Of a stretch of 39,962 bases of DNA, positions 13,927 to 21,761 are shown in pieces. The notes beneath the pieces were generated by a model that made no database searches, was not told the origin of the DNA, and saw only the letters and a list, made by a program, of their open reading frames with translations. A program made the position numbers and the translations under genes. The DNA comes from an uncultured bacterium (GTDB taxonomy: Bacteria > Bacillota_I > Bacilli_A > RFN20 > CAG-826): positions 1 to 39,962 of the forward strand of contig CASFQA010000008.1 in assembly GCA_949296775.1 (NCBI GenBank), given 5' to 3'. Numbering within the stretch: the first letter of the stretch is position 1; every line of letters begins with the position of its first letter.

Positions 13927-15102
13927 ATGGACAAAGAACAATTCCTCTTCACTTCTGAGTCGGTCTCGGAAGGGCATCCTGACAAGGTATGCGACCAAAT
14001 CGCCGATTCGATCCTCGACGCCTGCTTGGCCCAAAACAAAAACGCCCATGTGGCTTGCGAGGTTTTCGCCACCACCGAATTCGTTTTGATCGGGGGCGAG
14101 ATTTCGGGGGTCAGCCATATTGATTACGAAGGAATCGCCCGCGACGTTTTGCGCCGTATCGGCTATACCTCGCCCGAACTGGGGATCGGGGCCGATAGTT
14201 GCCGGATCGAGGTAAGGGTCAAAGAGCAATCCCCGGATATCGCCATGGGCGTCCGAGCCGAGGATCGGCTCGATATGGGGGCAGGCGACCAAGGCATCAT
14301 GTTCGGCTACGCCACCAATGAATCGGATGGCTATATGCCCCTTCCGGTCACCATCGCCCACAAACTCGTCCGGGTGGCCACCTCCCTGCGCAAGGAAGGG
14401 GTCTTGAAATCGGCGCGTCCGGATATGAAAAGCCAAGTCACCATCGACTATACCGGTGAAAGCCCCCGGATACATACGATCCTTATGTCAATCCAGCATG
14501 ACCCGGACATCGACATGGGCAAATTCAAGGACGATGTCTACGAATTGGTCATGAAACCGGTGGCGGAGAGTTTCCGGCTAAACACCGACTTCCGGGTTCT
14601 CATCAACCCGACCGGCAGTTTCGTCATCGGCGGTCCGGCCGGCGATACCGGGTTGACGGGGCGGAAGCTCATCGTCGATACCTATGGCGGGGCCTCTCGC
14701 CATGGCGGCGGGGCTTTCTCGGGCAAAGACCCGTCCAAAGTCGATCGTTCGGCCTCCTATTACGCCCGCTATATCGCCAAGAATTTGGTCGCCGCCGGAG
14801 CGGCTGACCGGTTGGAGGTACAGCTAAGCTATGCCATCGGGGTCGCTAAGCCTTTGTCGATATCCCTATCGACCTTCGGCACCAAGCATTACGACGATCA
14901 CCTCATCCTTTCGGCCATCGAGCGGTTCTTCGACCCCCGTCCTTATTCCATCATCGAGCAATTCCATCTGACTTCCCCTTCCTTCCGTTACGCCGATACC
15001 TGCAATTACGGGGCCTTCGGGCGTCCCGACCTCGATTTGCCATGGGAAAAACTCGACAAGGTGGCGGAGCTCGAACGTTTCTTTAAGGCCAACGGCAAAT
15101 AA
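13927..15102 (+). CDS. metK: S-adenosylmethionine synthetase
   Basis: A 391-residue MetK, the usual length, making S-adenosylmethionine from methionine and ATP. Signature motifs: FTSESVSEGHPDK at the N-terminus (the methionine- and ATP-binding loop), GAGDQGIMFGYA in the middle and GGGAFSGKDPSKVDRS for the phosphate-binding loop. The start is the ATG after TAAGGAGATATTTC. A GTG ten codons upstream also opens this frame but lies in the switch hairpin and is rejected. It is monocistronic, between its riboswitch and a strong terminator. Its product is also the methyl donor for the island's DNA methyltransferase. Confidence 0.97.
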   Translation: MDKEQFLFTSESVSEGHPDKVCDQIADSILDACLAQNKNAHVACEVFATTEFVLIGGEISGVSHIDYEGIARDVLRRIGYTSPELGIGADSCRIEVRVKEQSPDIAMGVRAEDRLDMGAGDQGIMFGYATNESDGYMPLPVTIAHKLVRVATSLRKEGVLKSARPDMKSQVTIDYTGESPRIHTILMSIQHDPDIDMGKFKDDVYELVMKPVAESFRLNTDFRVLINPTGSFVIGGPAGDTGLTGRKLIVDTYGGASRHGGGAFSGKDPSKVDRSASYYARYIAKNLVAAGAADRLEVQLSYAIGVAKPLSISLSTFGTKHYDDHLILSAIERFFDPRPYSIIEQFHLTSPSFRYADTCNYGAFGRPDLDLPWEKLDKVAELERFFKANGK

Positions 15103-15130
15103 ATTGAATTGCCGGTTTTCCGGCGTTTTC

Positions 15131-15151
15131 GGGGCTAATAGCCCCTTTTTT
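15131..15151 (+). terminator. metK terminator
   Basis: GGGGC, loop TAATA, GCCCC, then six T. A second small hairpin (GCCGG-TTTT-CCGGC) lies just before it. Confidence 0.9.
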
Positions 15152-15245
15152 CGTCTTTCCGGTGTAAGGGCTTTCAAAAAGGGCTATTCCTTTTCGGAAA
15201 ATCCTTTAAAATAATGGCGTAAGCCCTTAGGAGGGGCAGAAAACA

Positions 15246-15791
15246 ATGAAATACCAAATTATCGGAAAGAACATCGATGTCACCGATTCTATTCGCGCCG
15301 ACATCGAAAAGAAGCTCTCCCGGATGGACAAGTACTTCGTCATCAACGACGATGTCCTTTGCCGGGCGGTGGTTCGGTCCTATTCGGTTGGGGCCAAAGT
15401 CGAGATCACCATCTTCACCAAACAGATGACCTTCCGGACCGAGGTCCGGGACAATGACCTTTACGCCGCGGTTGATTTCGCCATCGACAAACTCGAGGGG
15501 CAGATGCGGAAGCTCAAAACCCGGATGGATCGGACCAAAGAGGCCGATTCGCTCGGGAAAGCCCTGGCTTTCGAGAACTTCACCGAAGAGGAAGACGGGG
15601 AGGAAACCGTCGTCCGGACCAAATCGATCTACCTCGACCCGATGACCATCGACGAGGCCATCACCCGGATGGAGGCCTTGGGCCACTCCTTCTTCCTCTA
15701 TTTGGATGACGAGGACAATCAGGTCTCGGTCGCCTATAAGCGGCTCGATGGCGGTTACGGCGTCATCCAGGCCGAGAACCCGTTGAAATAG
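15246..15791 (+). CDS. hpf: Long-form ribosome hibernation promoting factor
   Basis: A 181-residue long HPF. The N-terminal about 100 residues (MKYQIIGKNIDVTDSIRAD, then VEITIFTKQ and DLYAAVDFAIDKLEGQMRKL) form the ribosome-binding YfiA/RaiA domain. After an acidic linker (EEEDGEE), the C-terminal domain has VVRTKSIYLDPMTIDEAI and MEALGHSFFLYLDDE, which dimerises and joins two 70S ribosomes into inactive 100S particles. It acts in stationary phase or starvation. AGGAGGGG lies 8 nt before the ATG. It stands alone between two terminators. Confidence 0.95.
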   Translation: MKYQIIGKNIDVTDSIRADIEKKLSRMDKYFVINDDVLCRAVVRSYSVGAKVEITIFTKQMTFRTEVRDNDLYAAVDFAIDKLEGQMRKLKTRMDRTKEADSLGKALAFENFTEEEDGEETVVRTKSIYLDPMTIDEAITRMEALGHSFFLYLDDEDNQVSVAYKRLDGGYGVIQAENPLK

Positions 15792-15810
15792 GCGGAAAAA
15801 ACGAATCTTG

Positions 15811-15833
15811 GGGCCGGGCGACCGGCCCTTTTC
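15811..15833 (+). terminator. hpf terminator
   Basis: GGGCCGG, loop GCGA, CCGGCCC, then TTTTCC. Confidence 0.88.
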
Positions 15834-15849
15834 CTTCACCCTATAGGGT

Positions 15850-15889
15850 GATATTGCTTGCAACTAGTCGCCTTCGCAAGCATAATATC
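15850..15889. repeat. Long hairpin upstream of an unknown two-gene operon
   Basis: GATATT-GCTTGC (15850-15861) and GCAAGC-AT-AATATC (15876-15889) form a 12-bp stem with a 2-nt bulge and a 14-nt loop. No T-run follows, so it is not a normal terminator. It could be an RNA structure in the leader of the next gene or a protein-binding site. Confidence 0.5.
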
Positions 15890-15975
15890 CCCCGTTAGCG
15901 GACTTTCTCACGCTATATGACTATACCCGTCGGTTGGATAGCCATCCGTTTATCAAGGAAAGAAAAGAAGAAAAC

Positions 15976-16839
15976 ATGAACCAAGTCAGCGAAGTCATCA
16001 CCACCCTTCTCCATTACAACGTCTCGATCCGGGACACCCTTGAGTACTGCCTCAAGAAGGAAACCTACGATCCGAAGCTGTTCAATGACAAGAAACGGGC
16101 GGTGTTAATCGAAGTCGACCAGCACACCCCGCTTAAAGACATCATCGATCACTCGGGGGAAAACGGCCAAAAGCTTGAGAAACTCATCCGCGATTTCCAC
16201 GAGGAAGTTTACGGCGATTCCTCCACCATCCTCCATCTTGCCGATGATGGGCTCCGGGTCGACCATAACCAGCACCTGCCGATCTATCGTGGGGTCCTCC
16301 CGATCCATGAGAACATCAATTCGATGATCGCCGGCATCGTCCGCGATGCCCAAGGCAAGGATCTCGATGTGACTGAGGCGGTCAAGGTTTGGAATGCCGA
16401 GGACGCCATGTTCCGCGGCGTCGCCTATTTGACCCTCACTAATGACCTCATCGCTTTGTTCAACGACTACAACAAAGCCCGTCAGGAAGCCAAGGGCGCC
16501 GAGTCCCCCTCGTCGAAATTCATCTCCAACGACATCCAGACCATCGTGAGCAACATCAACTTCGTCCGCTCCTCGGCCAAAGAGCACGATCTGGTCTATA
16601 AGAATATGGAAGATAAGATCGCCGCCTTGATGGAGATGATGACTGGCCGTCGCGATCTCCCGACCGGCAAGCGGTTCCCCGAGGTCATGAGGGAGACCAT
16701 CGAGACCATCCAGCTCTACGTCCGCGATGCCGAGGCCAGCTTCCGCGCCGTCTATGTTCCGTTGGTCAATGAGCTTCTCGCCCAGGTCAAGAAAGACCGG
16801 GAGGCTAAGGAAGCGGCAGAGAAGAACCCGCAGGCTTAA
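15976..16839 (+). CDS. Conserved-looking helical protein, function unknown
   Basis: A 287-residue soluble protein with no motif I recognise: MNQVSEVITTLLHYNVSIRD at the start, KLIRDFHEEVYGDSS near 70-85, a long helical middle (VWNAEDAMFRGVAYLTLTND) and a Lys/Glu-rich end. No signal peptide or membrane segment is seen. The first ATG with coding-like context is chosen; the upstream in-frame TTG lies in a small hairpin. Only AGAAG precedes it, so translation initiation may be weak. The membrane-protein gene follows after 5 bp, so the two probably act together. It is well expressed by codon use (GCC, ATC and GAC preferred), like the housekeeping genes around it. Confidence 0.7.
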   Translation: MNQVSEVITTLLHYNVSIRDTLEYCLKKETYDPKLFNDKKRAVLIEVDQHTPLKDIIDHSGENGQKLEKLIRDFHEEVYGDSSTILHLADDGLRVDHNQHLPIYRGVLPIHENINSMIAGIVRDAQGKDLDVTEAVKVWNAEDAMFRGVAYLTLTNDLIALFNDYNKARQEAKGAESPSSKFISNDIQTIVSNINFVRSSAKEHDLVYKNMEDKIAALMEMMTGRRDLPTGKRFPEVMRETIETIQLYVRDAEASFRAVYVPLVNELLAQVKKDREAKEAAEKNPQA

Positions 16840-16844
16840 TAACA

Positions 16845-17198
16845 ATGAAAGAGAATACGAAGAAAATAAGCAAAAAGGAAATCGTTTGGTATTCGATTTC
16901 GGGATTCATCGCCTTAGTCGGCCTCTTCTTCTTGATCTTAGGGATCGTGGGGGAGAACATCCCGGTCGTCTATTCGGAAAACTGGATCCTTTATAGCGAG
17001 CCCCTTTGGCTAAGCAATTGGTCAGGGATGGGGTATCGTTATTGGGGACTGATCCTCTTCTTAGCCGGATCATTGCTCGCCGTCGTCTGCTTGAGTGTCT
17101 TCGCTCGGGAGACCGATCGGGATTCCGAGCGGGCCTCGCGCCGGGCGCAGCGGCTTGGCATCGAAAAGGTCGAGGAAACCAAAGCGACCGAAGAGTGA
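16845..17198 (+). CDS. Two-helix membrane protein, unknown
   Basis: A 117-residue protein with a basic N-terminus (KENTKKISKKE) and two membrane helices: WYSISGFIALVGLFFLILGI near residues 15-35 and LILFLAGSLLAVVCLSVF near 69-86. A Trp/Tyr-rich loop joins them and a charged C-terminal tail is rich in Arg, Glu and Ser. By the positive-inside rule both ends are cytoplasmic and the Trp-rich loop is outside. It is co-transcribed with the preceding helical protein and may anchor it. No family recognised. Confidence 0.7.
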   Translation: MKENTKKISKKEIVWYSISGFIALVGLFFLILGIVGENIPVVYSENWILYSEPLWLSNWSGMGYRYWGLILFLAGSLLAVVCLSVFARETDRDSERASRRAQRLGIEKVEETKATEE

Positions 17199-17207
17199 TA
17201 TCCTTAA

Positions 17208-17233
17208 GGCGGTGGGGCGACCCGCCGCCTTTT
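17208..17233 (+). terminator. Terminator after the unknown pair
   Basis: GGCGGTGGG, loop GCGA, CCCGCCGCC (one G-U pair), then TTTT. It ends only 18 bp before the nitroreductase ATG, so that gene has either read-through or a promoter within the terminator region. Confidence 0.85.
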
Positions 17234-17251
17234 GCTTAGAGAGGAGAAAAC

Positions 17252-17767
17252 ATGGAAACGTTAGAATGCATCCGCAAAAGGCATTCGTGCCGGAAATTCA
17301 GCCCGTTGCCGGTCGATCGTGAGAAGATCGATAGGATCGTCGAAGCCGGGCTTCGCGCCCCCAGCGCGATGAATGGCCAAAAGGCCCATATCGCCGTCAT
17401 CACTAATAAGGAGAAGATTGCGTCCTTATCTAAGCTCAACGCCAAAATCATGGGGCGGGAGGGTACCGATCCCTTCTATGGTGCCCCGGTGGTGATGCTA
17501 GTTTATTGCGAAGCCGGACCCACCGCGGTCTATGACGGGTCGGTGTGCCTGGAGAACCTTTTGCTGGCCGCGACTTCACTTGGCTTAGGCTCGATTTGGA
17601 TCCATCGGGCCAAAGAGGAATTCGAATCAGCCGAGGGGAAGGAATTGCTCAAGCAGATGGGGATTCAAGGGGACTACGTCGGGATAGGCCACGCCTGCAT
17701 CGGCTATGTCGACCTCGAGCCTAGCCATAAAGAAATCAAGCCGGGCCGGGTTCTTTATATCGACTAA
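17252..17767 (+). CDS. Nitroreductase-family FMN flavoprotein
   Basis: A 171-residue nitroreductase-fold protein: LECIRKRHSCRKFSPLPV at the start (the RRSxRxF-type FMN phosphate-binding motif), GLRAPSAMNGQ (FMN contact), then VCLENLLLAATSLGLGSIWI and a C-terminal IGYVDLEPSHKE strand. It reduces quinones, nitro compounds or flavins with NAD(P)H; the substrate cannot be told from sequence. AGAGGAG precedes the ATG by 7 nt. It follows a terminator and is probably monocistronic. Confidence 0.9.
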   Translation: METLECIRKRHSCRKFSPLPVDREKIDRIVEAGLRAPSAMNGQKAHIAVITNKEKIASLSKLNAKIMGREGTDPFYGAPVVMLVYCEAGPTAVYDGSVCLENLLLAATSLGLGSIWIHRAKEEFESAEGKELLKQMGIQGDYVGIGHACIGYVDLEPSHKEIKPGRVLYID

Positions 17768-18049
17768 GCCCGGTCGGCTATCGGATCTTAATAAGGGATA
17801 CCGGCTTTCCATTCGCTTTTTTATGGCGAGTTGGTTCGCCTTGGCCCGGGCCAAATGGGAAAAAAGGATGATGACATGGGGTCTTATCCTATTTCCCTTC
17901 GCCGCCAGGGCAATTACTATCTAGCGGGAAGCAAAAGCGCTTACTCCCCTCGATTTTTAATTTCGATTATCCTTTTGTGTCTTTCGAGCCGGCCGCTTTC
18001 CGCGATTGCGAAGCAAACCGTGGGTTTATGATCCGGGCGCGGTCGGAAA
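17768..18049. other. Gene-free stretch between nitroreductase and tRNA-Ser
   Basis: No convincing gene. It contains a 5-bp hairpin (GGCGA/TCGCC near 17825-17840), immediately followed by a perfect 14-bp palindrome TTGGCCCGGGCCAA at 17841-17854 and a run of A. This may stop transcription from either side. The rest is featureless. Confidence 0.4.
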
Positions 18050-18080
18050 GAAAAACCCGACCGCGGCGTGCGAATCGGGC
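18050..18080 (-). terminator. tRNA-Ser(GGA) terminator
   Basis: On the minus strand GCCCGA and TCGGG flank a 14-nt loop and are followed by TTTTTC. Confidence 0.75.
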
Positions 18081-18091
18081 TTTGTTTTCGA

Positions 18092-18182
18092 TGGCGGAGG
18101 AACAGGGATTCGAACCCTGGCTCCCGGTTAAGAGACTACGAGCTTTCCAAGCCCGCCCCTTCGGCCACTTGGGTATTCCTCC
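18092..18182 (-). tRNA. tRNA-Ser (anticodon GGA)
   Basis: A 91-nt class II tRNA with encoded CCA: the minus strand starts GGAGGAATACCCAAGTGG. The anticodon loop carries TTGGAAA (GGA, reads UCC/UCU), with a long variable arm and the T-loop TTCGAAT. The acceptor GGAGGAA pairs fully with TTCCTCC. Confidence 0.95.
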
Positions 18183-18206
18183 GTTTTGCCCCGAAAGGCA
18201 ACGATG

Positions 18207-18235
18207 ATTATAGAAGAACGGGGGAGAATGCGCAA
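18207..18235 (-). promoter_or_regulatory. tRNA-Ser(GGA) promoter
   Basis: On the minus strand TTGCGC, 17-bp spacer, TATAAT. The -35 lies in one arm of the inverted repeat GCGCAAA/TTTGCGC (18230-18236, 18242-18248), which also sits just upstream of the divergent rluA-type promoter. A regulator binding there could touch both. Confidence 0.7.
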
Positions 18236-18253
18236 ACGAAATTTGCGCGCCCA

Positions 18254-18262
18254 TGCTATAAT
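18254..18262 (+). promoter_or_regulatory. Extended -10 of the RluA-type gene, leaderless
   Basis: TG-C-TATAAT ending 10 nt before the ATG, with no Shine-Dalgarno. The transcript would start 2-4 nt before the start codon. Confidence 0.7.
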
Positions 18263-18272
18263 CGTTTTTTGA

Positions 18273-19238
18273 ATGAAAGAAATCATCGTTAACCAGGCCA
18301 GCGACGGGCAAAAAATCGAGAAGTTCGTCCGAAAATACCTTTCGGAGGCCCCTTTGGGCTTTATCTACAAGTCCTTTCGCAAGAAGGACATCAAGATTAA
18401 CGGCCATTGGGTCAAAAAGGATGCCATCGTCCATGCTGGGGACGCCGTCCGGATCTACGTCACCGATCAGCAGCTTGAGGACTTCAAGAAACCCCGCCCG
18501 GTGACGGCTAAGCCTTTTCCTTACCCGATCGCTTATGAAGACGATGACGTTCTGATCGTCGATAAGCCAAAGGGGATTTTGACTTACGGGGATAAAACCG
18601 GCGTCCGGGAAACCCTTGGCAACGCGGTTCTCGATTATTTGTATATGGAAGGGAAATACGATCCTTCCAATGCCTCATTTACGCCATCCCCGGCCCATCG
18701 ACTCGACCGGAATACCTCAGGGCTTATCTGCTATGGCCTGACTGACGCCGGCTTAAAGGAATTGACCGACTTATTCAAGACCCGGCAAGGGGTCAGCAAG
18801 TATTATCTGGCCTTGGTTAAGGGGCGTTTCGACCATCCCACTGGCCGGATCGATATCCCCTTGGGGAAAGACGCCAACTCCGGCCGGGCTTTCCCTCTAT
18901 CCCTCGATAAGGGGGGCAAGGCCGCGGTCACTGAGTACGCGGTCGAGAAGGAAGTGGGGGATTTCAGCTTGGTCAAAGTCCATCTTTTGACCGGGCGGAC
19001 CCACCAAATCCGGATTCATTTCGCTTCGATCGGCCATCCTTTGCTTGGCGATGACAAATACGGCGATTTCGCTTTGAATCGCCTAATCAAAGAAAGAACC
19101 GGGCTCGATTATCAATTCCTCCATGCCTATCGGCTGGAATTCGGAACTCTTCATGGGGCGTTATCCGGCTTATCGGGGAAGGTTATTGAGTCCAAGCTTC
19201 CCGACAGTTTGGCGAAGGTCATTGATTTGCTATCCTAG
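18273..19238 (+). CDS. RluA-family 23S rRNA pseudouridine synthase
   Basis: A 321-residue pseudouridine synthase of the RluC/RluD group. An S4 RNA-binding domain covers residues about 10-70 (IYKSFRKKDIKINGHWVKKD). The catalytic domain has HRLDRNTSGL with the catalytic Asp, then YYLALVKG, the conserved LLTGRTHQIRIHF and GHPLLGDDKYG. It converts specific uridines in 23S rRNA to pseudouridine; which site cannot be decided. The start codon is fixed by the absence of upstream in-frame space beyond the promoter. It is probably translated from a leaderless mRNA. The pgm promoter follows the stop codon directly. Confidence 0.93.
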   Translation: MKEIIVNQASDGQKIEKFVRKYLSEAPLGFIYKSFRKKDIKINGHWVKKDAIVHAGDAVRIYVTDQQLEDFKKPRPVTAKPFPYPIAYEDDDVLIVDKPKGILTYGDKTGVRETLGNAVLDYLYMEGKYDPSNASFTPSPAHRLDRNTSGLICYGLTDAGLKELTDLFKTRQGVSKYYLALVKGRFDHPTGRIDIPLGKDANSGRAFPLSLDKGGKAAVTEYAVEKEVGDFSLVKVHLLTGRTHQIRIHFASIGHPLLGDDKYGDFALNRLIKERTGLDYQFLHAYRLEFGTLHGALSGLSGKVIESKLPDSLAKVIDLLS

Positions 19239-19246
19239 CGTAAGGA

Positions 19247-19252
19247 TATAAT
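19247..19252 (+). promoter_or_regulatory. -10 box of phosphoglucomutase gene
   Basis: TATAAT, with TTGATT at 19222-19227 (19-bp spacer). The leader would be about 15 nt and include GGAG. Confidence 0.6.
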
Positions 19253-19273
19253 TAACGGCGGAGCGTGTTAAAT

Positions 19274-20986
19274 ATGGACATCAACGAGAAATACCAGCGT
19301 TGGCTCGCGAGCCCTCGGGTCAGCGACGAGGATAAGCAAGTCCTCGCCGATATGGACGAGGAAGCGAAAGCCGACGCTTTCTTCAAAGACGCCGAATTCG
19401 GCACCGGGGGTTTACGGGGCGTCATGGGGCCCGGCACCAACCGGGTCAATGACCTAACCATCGCTCGGGTGACCGTCGCCTTCGGGCAGTTCCTTATCCA
19501 GACGGTGATTGAAGCCAAACGGCGGGGCGTGGTCATAAGCCATGACAATCGGATCAACTCCCGCCACTTCACCTTGCTTTCCTCGGGCATCCTCAACAAA
19601 ATGGGGATCAAAACCTATATATTCGACGATCTCCGTCCCACCCCGGAACTCTCCTTCGGCGTCCGTTATGCTAATGCCGCCGGCGGGATCATGATCACCG
19701 CCTCCCATAACCCCAAGCAATATAACGGCTATAAGGTATATGACGAGACCGGCTGCCAATTGGTGCCCGACGCCATCGCCCCGATGCTGAAGATCCTCGC
19801 CACCTTGCCCGATCCTCTGGATCTCTCCATCCCCGAGGACGAAAAGAAGGGCGAGCAAGTCATCTTCGGAAAGGAAGTCGATGACGAATACGTCCAGCTC
19901 GTCGAATCCTGCCAAGAGAACCCCGACCTCGACAAGAAGAACTTCAAAGTCATCTATACCCCCCAGCATGGGGCGAGTTTGGAAAGCGCCCTCCGGGTCT
20001 TCTCCGACTGCGGATACTCGATTATCCCGGTTAAGGAACAATGCGTTCATGACGGGGCTTTCGGCGGGACCAAATCCCCTAACCCCGAAGTCGCCTCGGC
20101 TTGGGAACTCCCGCTTAAGTATATGGAGGAGCATCATGCTGACCTCGCGGTCATGACCGACCCCGACGGCGATCGGTGCGGCTTGGCCTATCGGAGCCGC
20201 GAAGGGGATATCCGAAGGCTGACCGGCAATCAATCGGGGGCGTTGCTCATCGATTACCTGCTTAGCCAAAAGAAAGCCAAAGGCACCTTGCCTAGCGACG
20301 GGGTCATCTACGATACCATCGTCACCTCGAGCTTAGGGCGTGAAGTCGCCGCCTCCTACGGGGTCAAAGCCGAATCCTTCCTAACCGGCTTTAAGTTCAT
20401 CGGCGACCGGATCCACCATTACGAAAAACTCGGCCATGGCCCAACCTTCTTGTTCGGCTATGAGGAATCCTACGGCTGCCTCATCAAGCCCTTTGTCCGC
20501 GATAAGGACGGGGTTCAAGCCATCCTCCTTTATACCGAAATGGCTTTGTATCACCTCCGGAATGGCAAGCATCTTGACGAAGCCTTCGAGGAGCTGCAGC
20601 AACGGATCGGCTATCACTATACCTCGATGAACGACGCCTATTTCGAAGGGATGGAAGGGGCGGCCACCATGAAACGGCTGATGAACGAACTCCACGATGA
20701 GCCTTTGAAAGAACTCTCCGGCAAACCGGTCGCCGCGGTCGAGGACTACCTTAACGACGTCATCATCCACGCCGACGGGCGGAAAGAGCCGATCGTCGGC
20801 TTGCCTCCTTCCGACGTCTTGAAATACGTCTTCGCCGACCATTCGACCTTAGCCATCCGCCCCTCCGGCACCGAGCCGAAGATCAAATTCTACATCGAGA
20901 CGGTCGGGAAAGAGGAAAAGGGGCTTCAGGAGGAAGCGATTTCCCTTTATAAAGCCATCATGGCCCGTTTAGGGCTTAAAGCCTGA
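19274..20986 (+). CDS. pgcA: Phosphoglucomutase/phosphomannomutase (PgcA type)
   Basis: A 570-residue alpha-D-phosphohexomutase. All four signature loops are seen: the phosphoserine loop TASHNPKQYNGYK, the Mg2+ loop DPDGDRCG, the sugar-recognition loop GYEESYG and the phosphate-binding RPSGTEPKIKFY. The N-terminal FGTGGLRGVMGPGTNRVN is typical of the long PgcA/PGM2 type. It interconverts glucose-1-P and glucose-6-P for glycolipid, wall or glycogen precursors. ATG at 19274 is chosen because GGAG lies 10 nt before it; the GTG three codons upstream is too close. Its 3' end overlaps the convergent HAD gene by 11 bp. Confidence 0.95.
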   Translation: MDINEKYQRWLASPRVSDEDKQVLADMDEEAKADAFFKDAEFGTGGLRGVMGPGTNRVNDLTIARVTVAFGQFLIQTVIEAKRRGVVISHDNRINSRHFTLLSSGILNKMGIKTYIFDDLRPTPELSFGVRYANAAGGIMITASHNPKQYNGYKVYDETGCQLVPDAIAPMLKILATLPDPLDLSIPEDEKKGEQVIFGKEVDDEYVQLVESCQENPDLDKKNFKVIYTPQHGASLESALRVFSDCGYSIIPVKEQCVHDGAFGGTKSPNPEVASAWELPLKYMEEHHADLAVMTDPDGDRCGLAYRSREGDIRRLTGNQSGALLIDYLLSQKKAKGTLPSDGVIYDTIVTSSLGREVAASYGVKAESFLTGFKFIGDRIHHYEKLGHGPTFLFGYEESYGCLIKPFVRDKDGVQAILLYTEMALYHLRNGKHLDEAFEELQQRIGYHYTSMNDAYFEGMEGAATMKRLMNELHDEPLKELSGKPVAAVEDYLNDVIIHADGRKEPIVGLPPSDVLKYVFADHSTLAIRPSGTEPKIKFYIETVGKEEKGLQEEAISLYKAIMARLGLKA

Positions 20987-21761
20987 ATATCCGGCTAAGC
21001 TCCCAGGCTACGCCATCCTCGGCGTGGCCTTTTTCCGTTCGGGGGTAAGGGAGGGTGGTCAGGCTATCGGCCATGAGGTGGGGGTGACCGACCAAAGCGA
21101 GCATCGACTCATCGTTGGTTGAATCGCCGAAGGCATGGCAATCGCTTGCCTTTATCCCAAAATGGTTTAGCACCAAGGCCAGAGCTTGACCTTTGCTCAC
21201 GTCAATGCGGGTGATTTCGGAATAGGTTGAGGCGGTCCAGTGGCGGAAGCGGAAGCCCTTTTGCCCCTCGACGATGGATTTGAGTTTCTCGTCGTAACGG
21301 TGGGGGCAGCGGAATAAAGAGGCCATCAGGCCGCGCTTCGGGAGAATGACCTCTTCCCCGACTTTGACCTCCATCCCCTCGTAGGGGAAATAACGGGATA
21401 AATAGGCATCGCTGCGGAGGGCATAGATGACCGTTTCGCTTTCGAAGGCGCAGGAGGTGAGGAAAGAAGCGGCTTCTAGGTATACCGCCTTAAGCTTATC
21501 GGCGTCGAGGTCAAGGTAGAGCGAGGGCTCGCTGGTGGGGGAAAGGTAGACGGCCGCCCCGTTATAGCAGATAAGGGGGATATGCAGGCCTAATTCCGCG
21601 GCTAATTTCCTCATTCCCCTGCTCGGCCGCCCCGATGCCAAAATAATAAGGTAATCGGATGACAAAGCCCGCAAAACGGCCTTGGTTCGGCTGGTCAAGC
21701 GGCCTTTTTCGTTCAATAAAGTCCCATCGACGTCGACTGCGATGGCCCCTTTAAATTTCAT
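20976..21761 (-). CDS. Cof-type HAD phosphatase
   Basis: A 261-residue HAD-superfamily hydrolase of the Cof/YidA subgroup. Motif I is VDVDGTLL (nucleophile Asp), motif II LASGRP, motif III Lys in DVSKGQAL and motif IV AFGDSTNDESML. A type IIB cap lies between. Such enzymes dephosphorylate sugar phosphates, FMN or PLP; substrate unknown. It starts inside the end of trpS (11-bp overlap), so both are one leftward operon, and it ends overlapping pgcA from the other side. Confidence 0.92.
   Translation of the reverse strand: MKFKGAIAVDVDGTLLNEKGRLTSRTKAVLRALSSDYLIILASGRPSRGMRKLAAELGLHIPLICYNGAAVYLSPTSEPSLYLDLDADKLKAVYLEAASFLTSCAFESETVIYALRSDAYLSRYFPYEGMEVKVGEEVILPKRGLMASLFRCPHRYDEKLKSIVEGQKGFRFRHWTASTYSEITRIDVSKGQALALVLNHFGIKASDCHAFGDSTNDESMLALVGHPHLMADSLTTLPYPRTEKGHAEDGVAWELSRIFRL
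21006..21034 (+). terminator. pgcA terminator embedded in the convergent HAD gene
   Basis: GGCTACGCC, loop ATCCTC, GGCGTGGCC (one U-G pair), then five T. It lies 20 bp past the pgcA stop and within the C-terminal codons of the opposite-strand HAD gene. Confidence 0.8.

Noticed and set aside
16105-16845. Minus-strand 246-codon reading frame
   Set aside because: Antisense shadow of the unknown helical protein; composition is unlike a protein and no start signals are seen.
17831-18031. 66-codon frame after the nitroreductase
   Set aside because: No ribosome binding site or leaderless -10, and the composition does not look coding.
19454-20269. Minus-strand 271-codon reading frame inside pgcA
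   Set aside because: Shadow of a clearly real phosphoglucomutase with all active-site loops.
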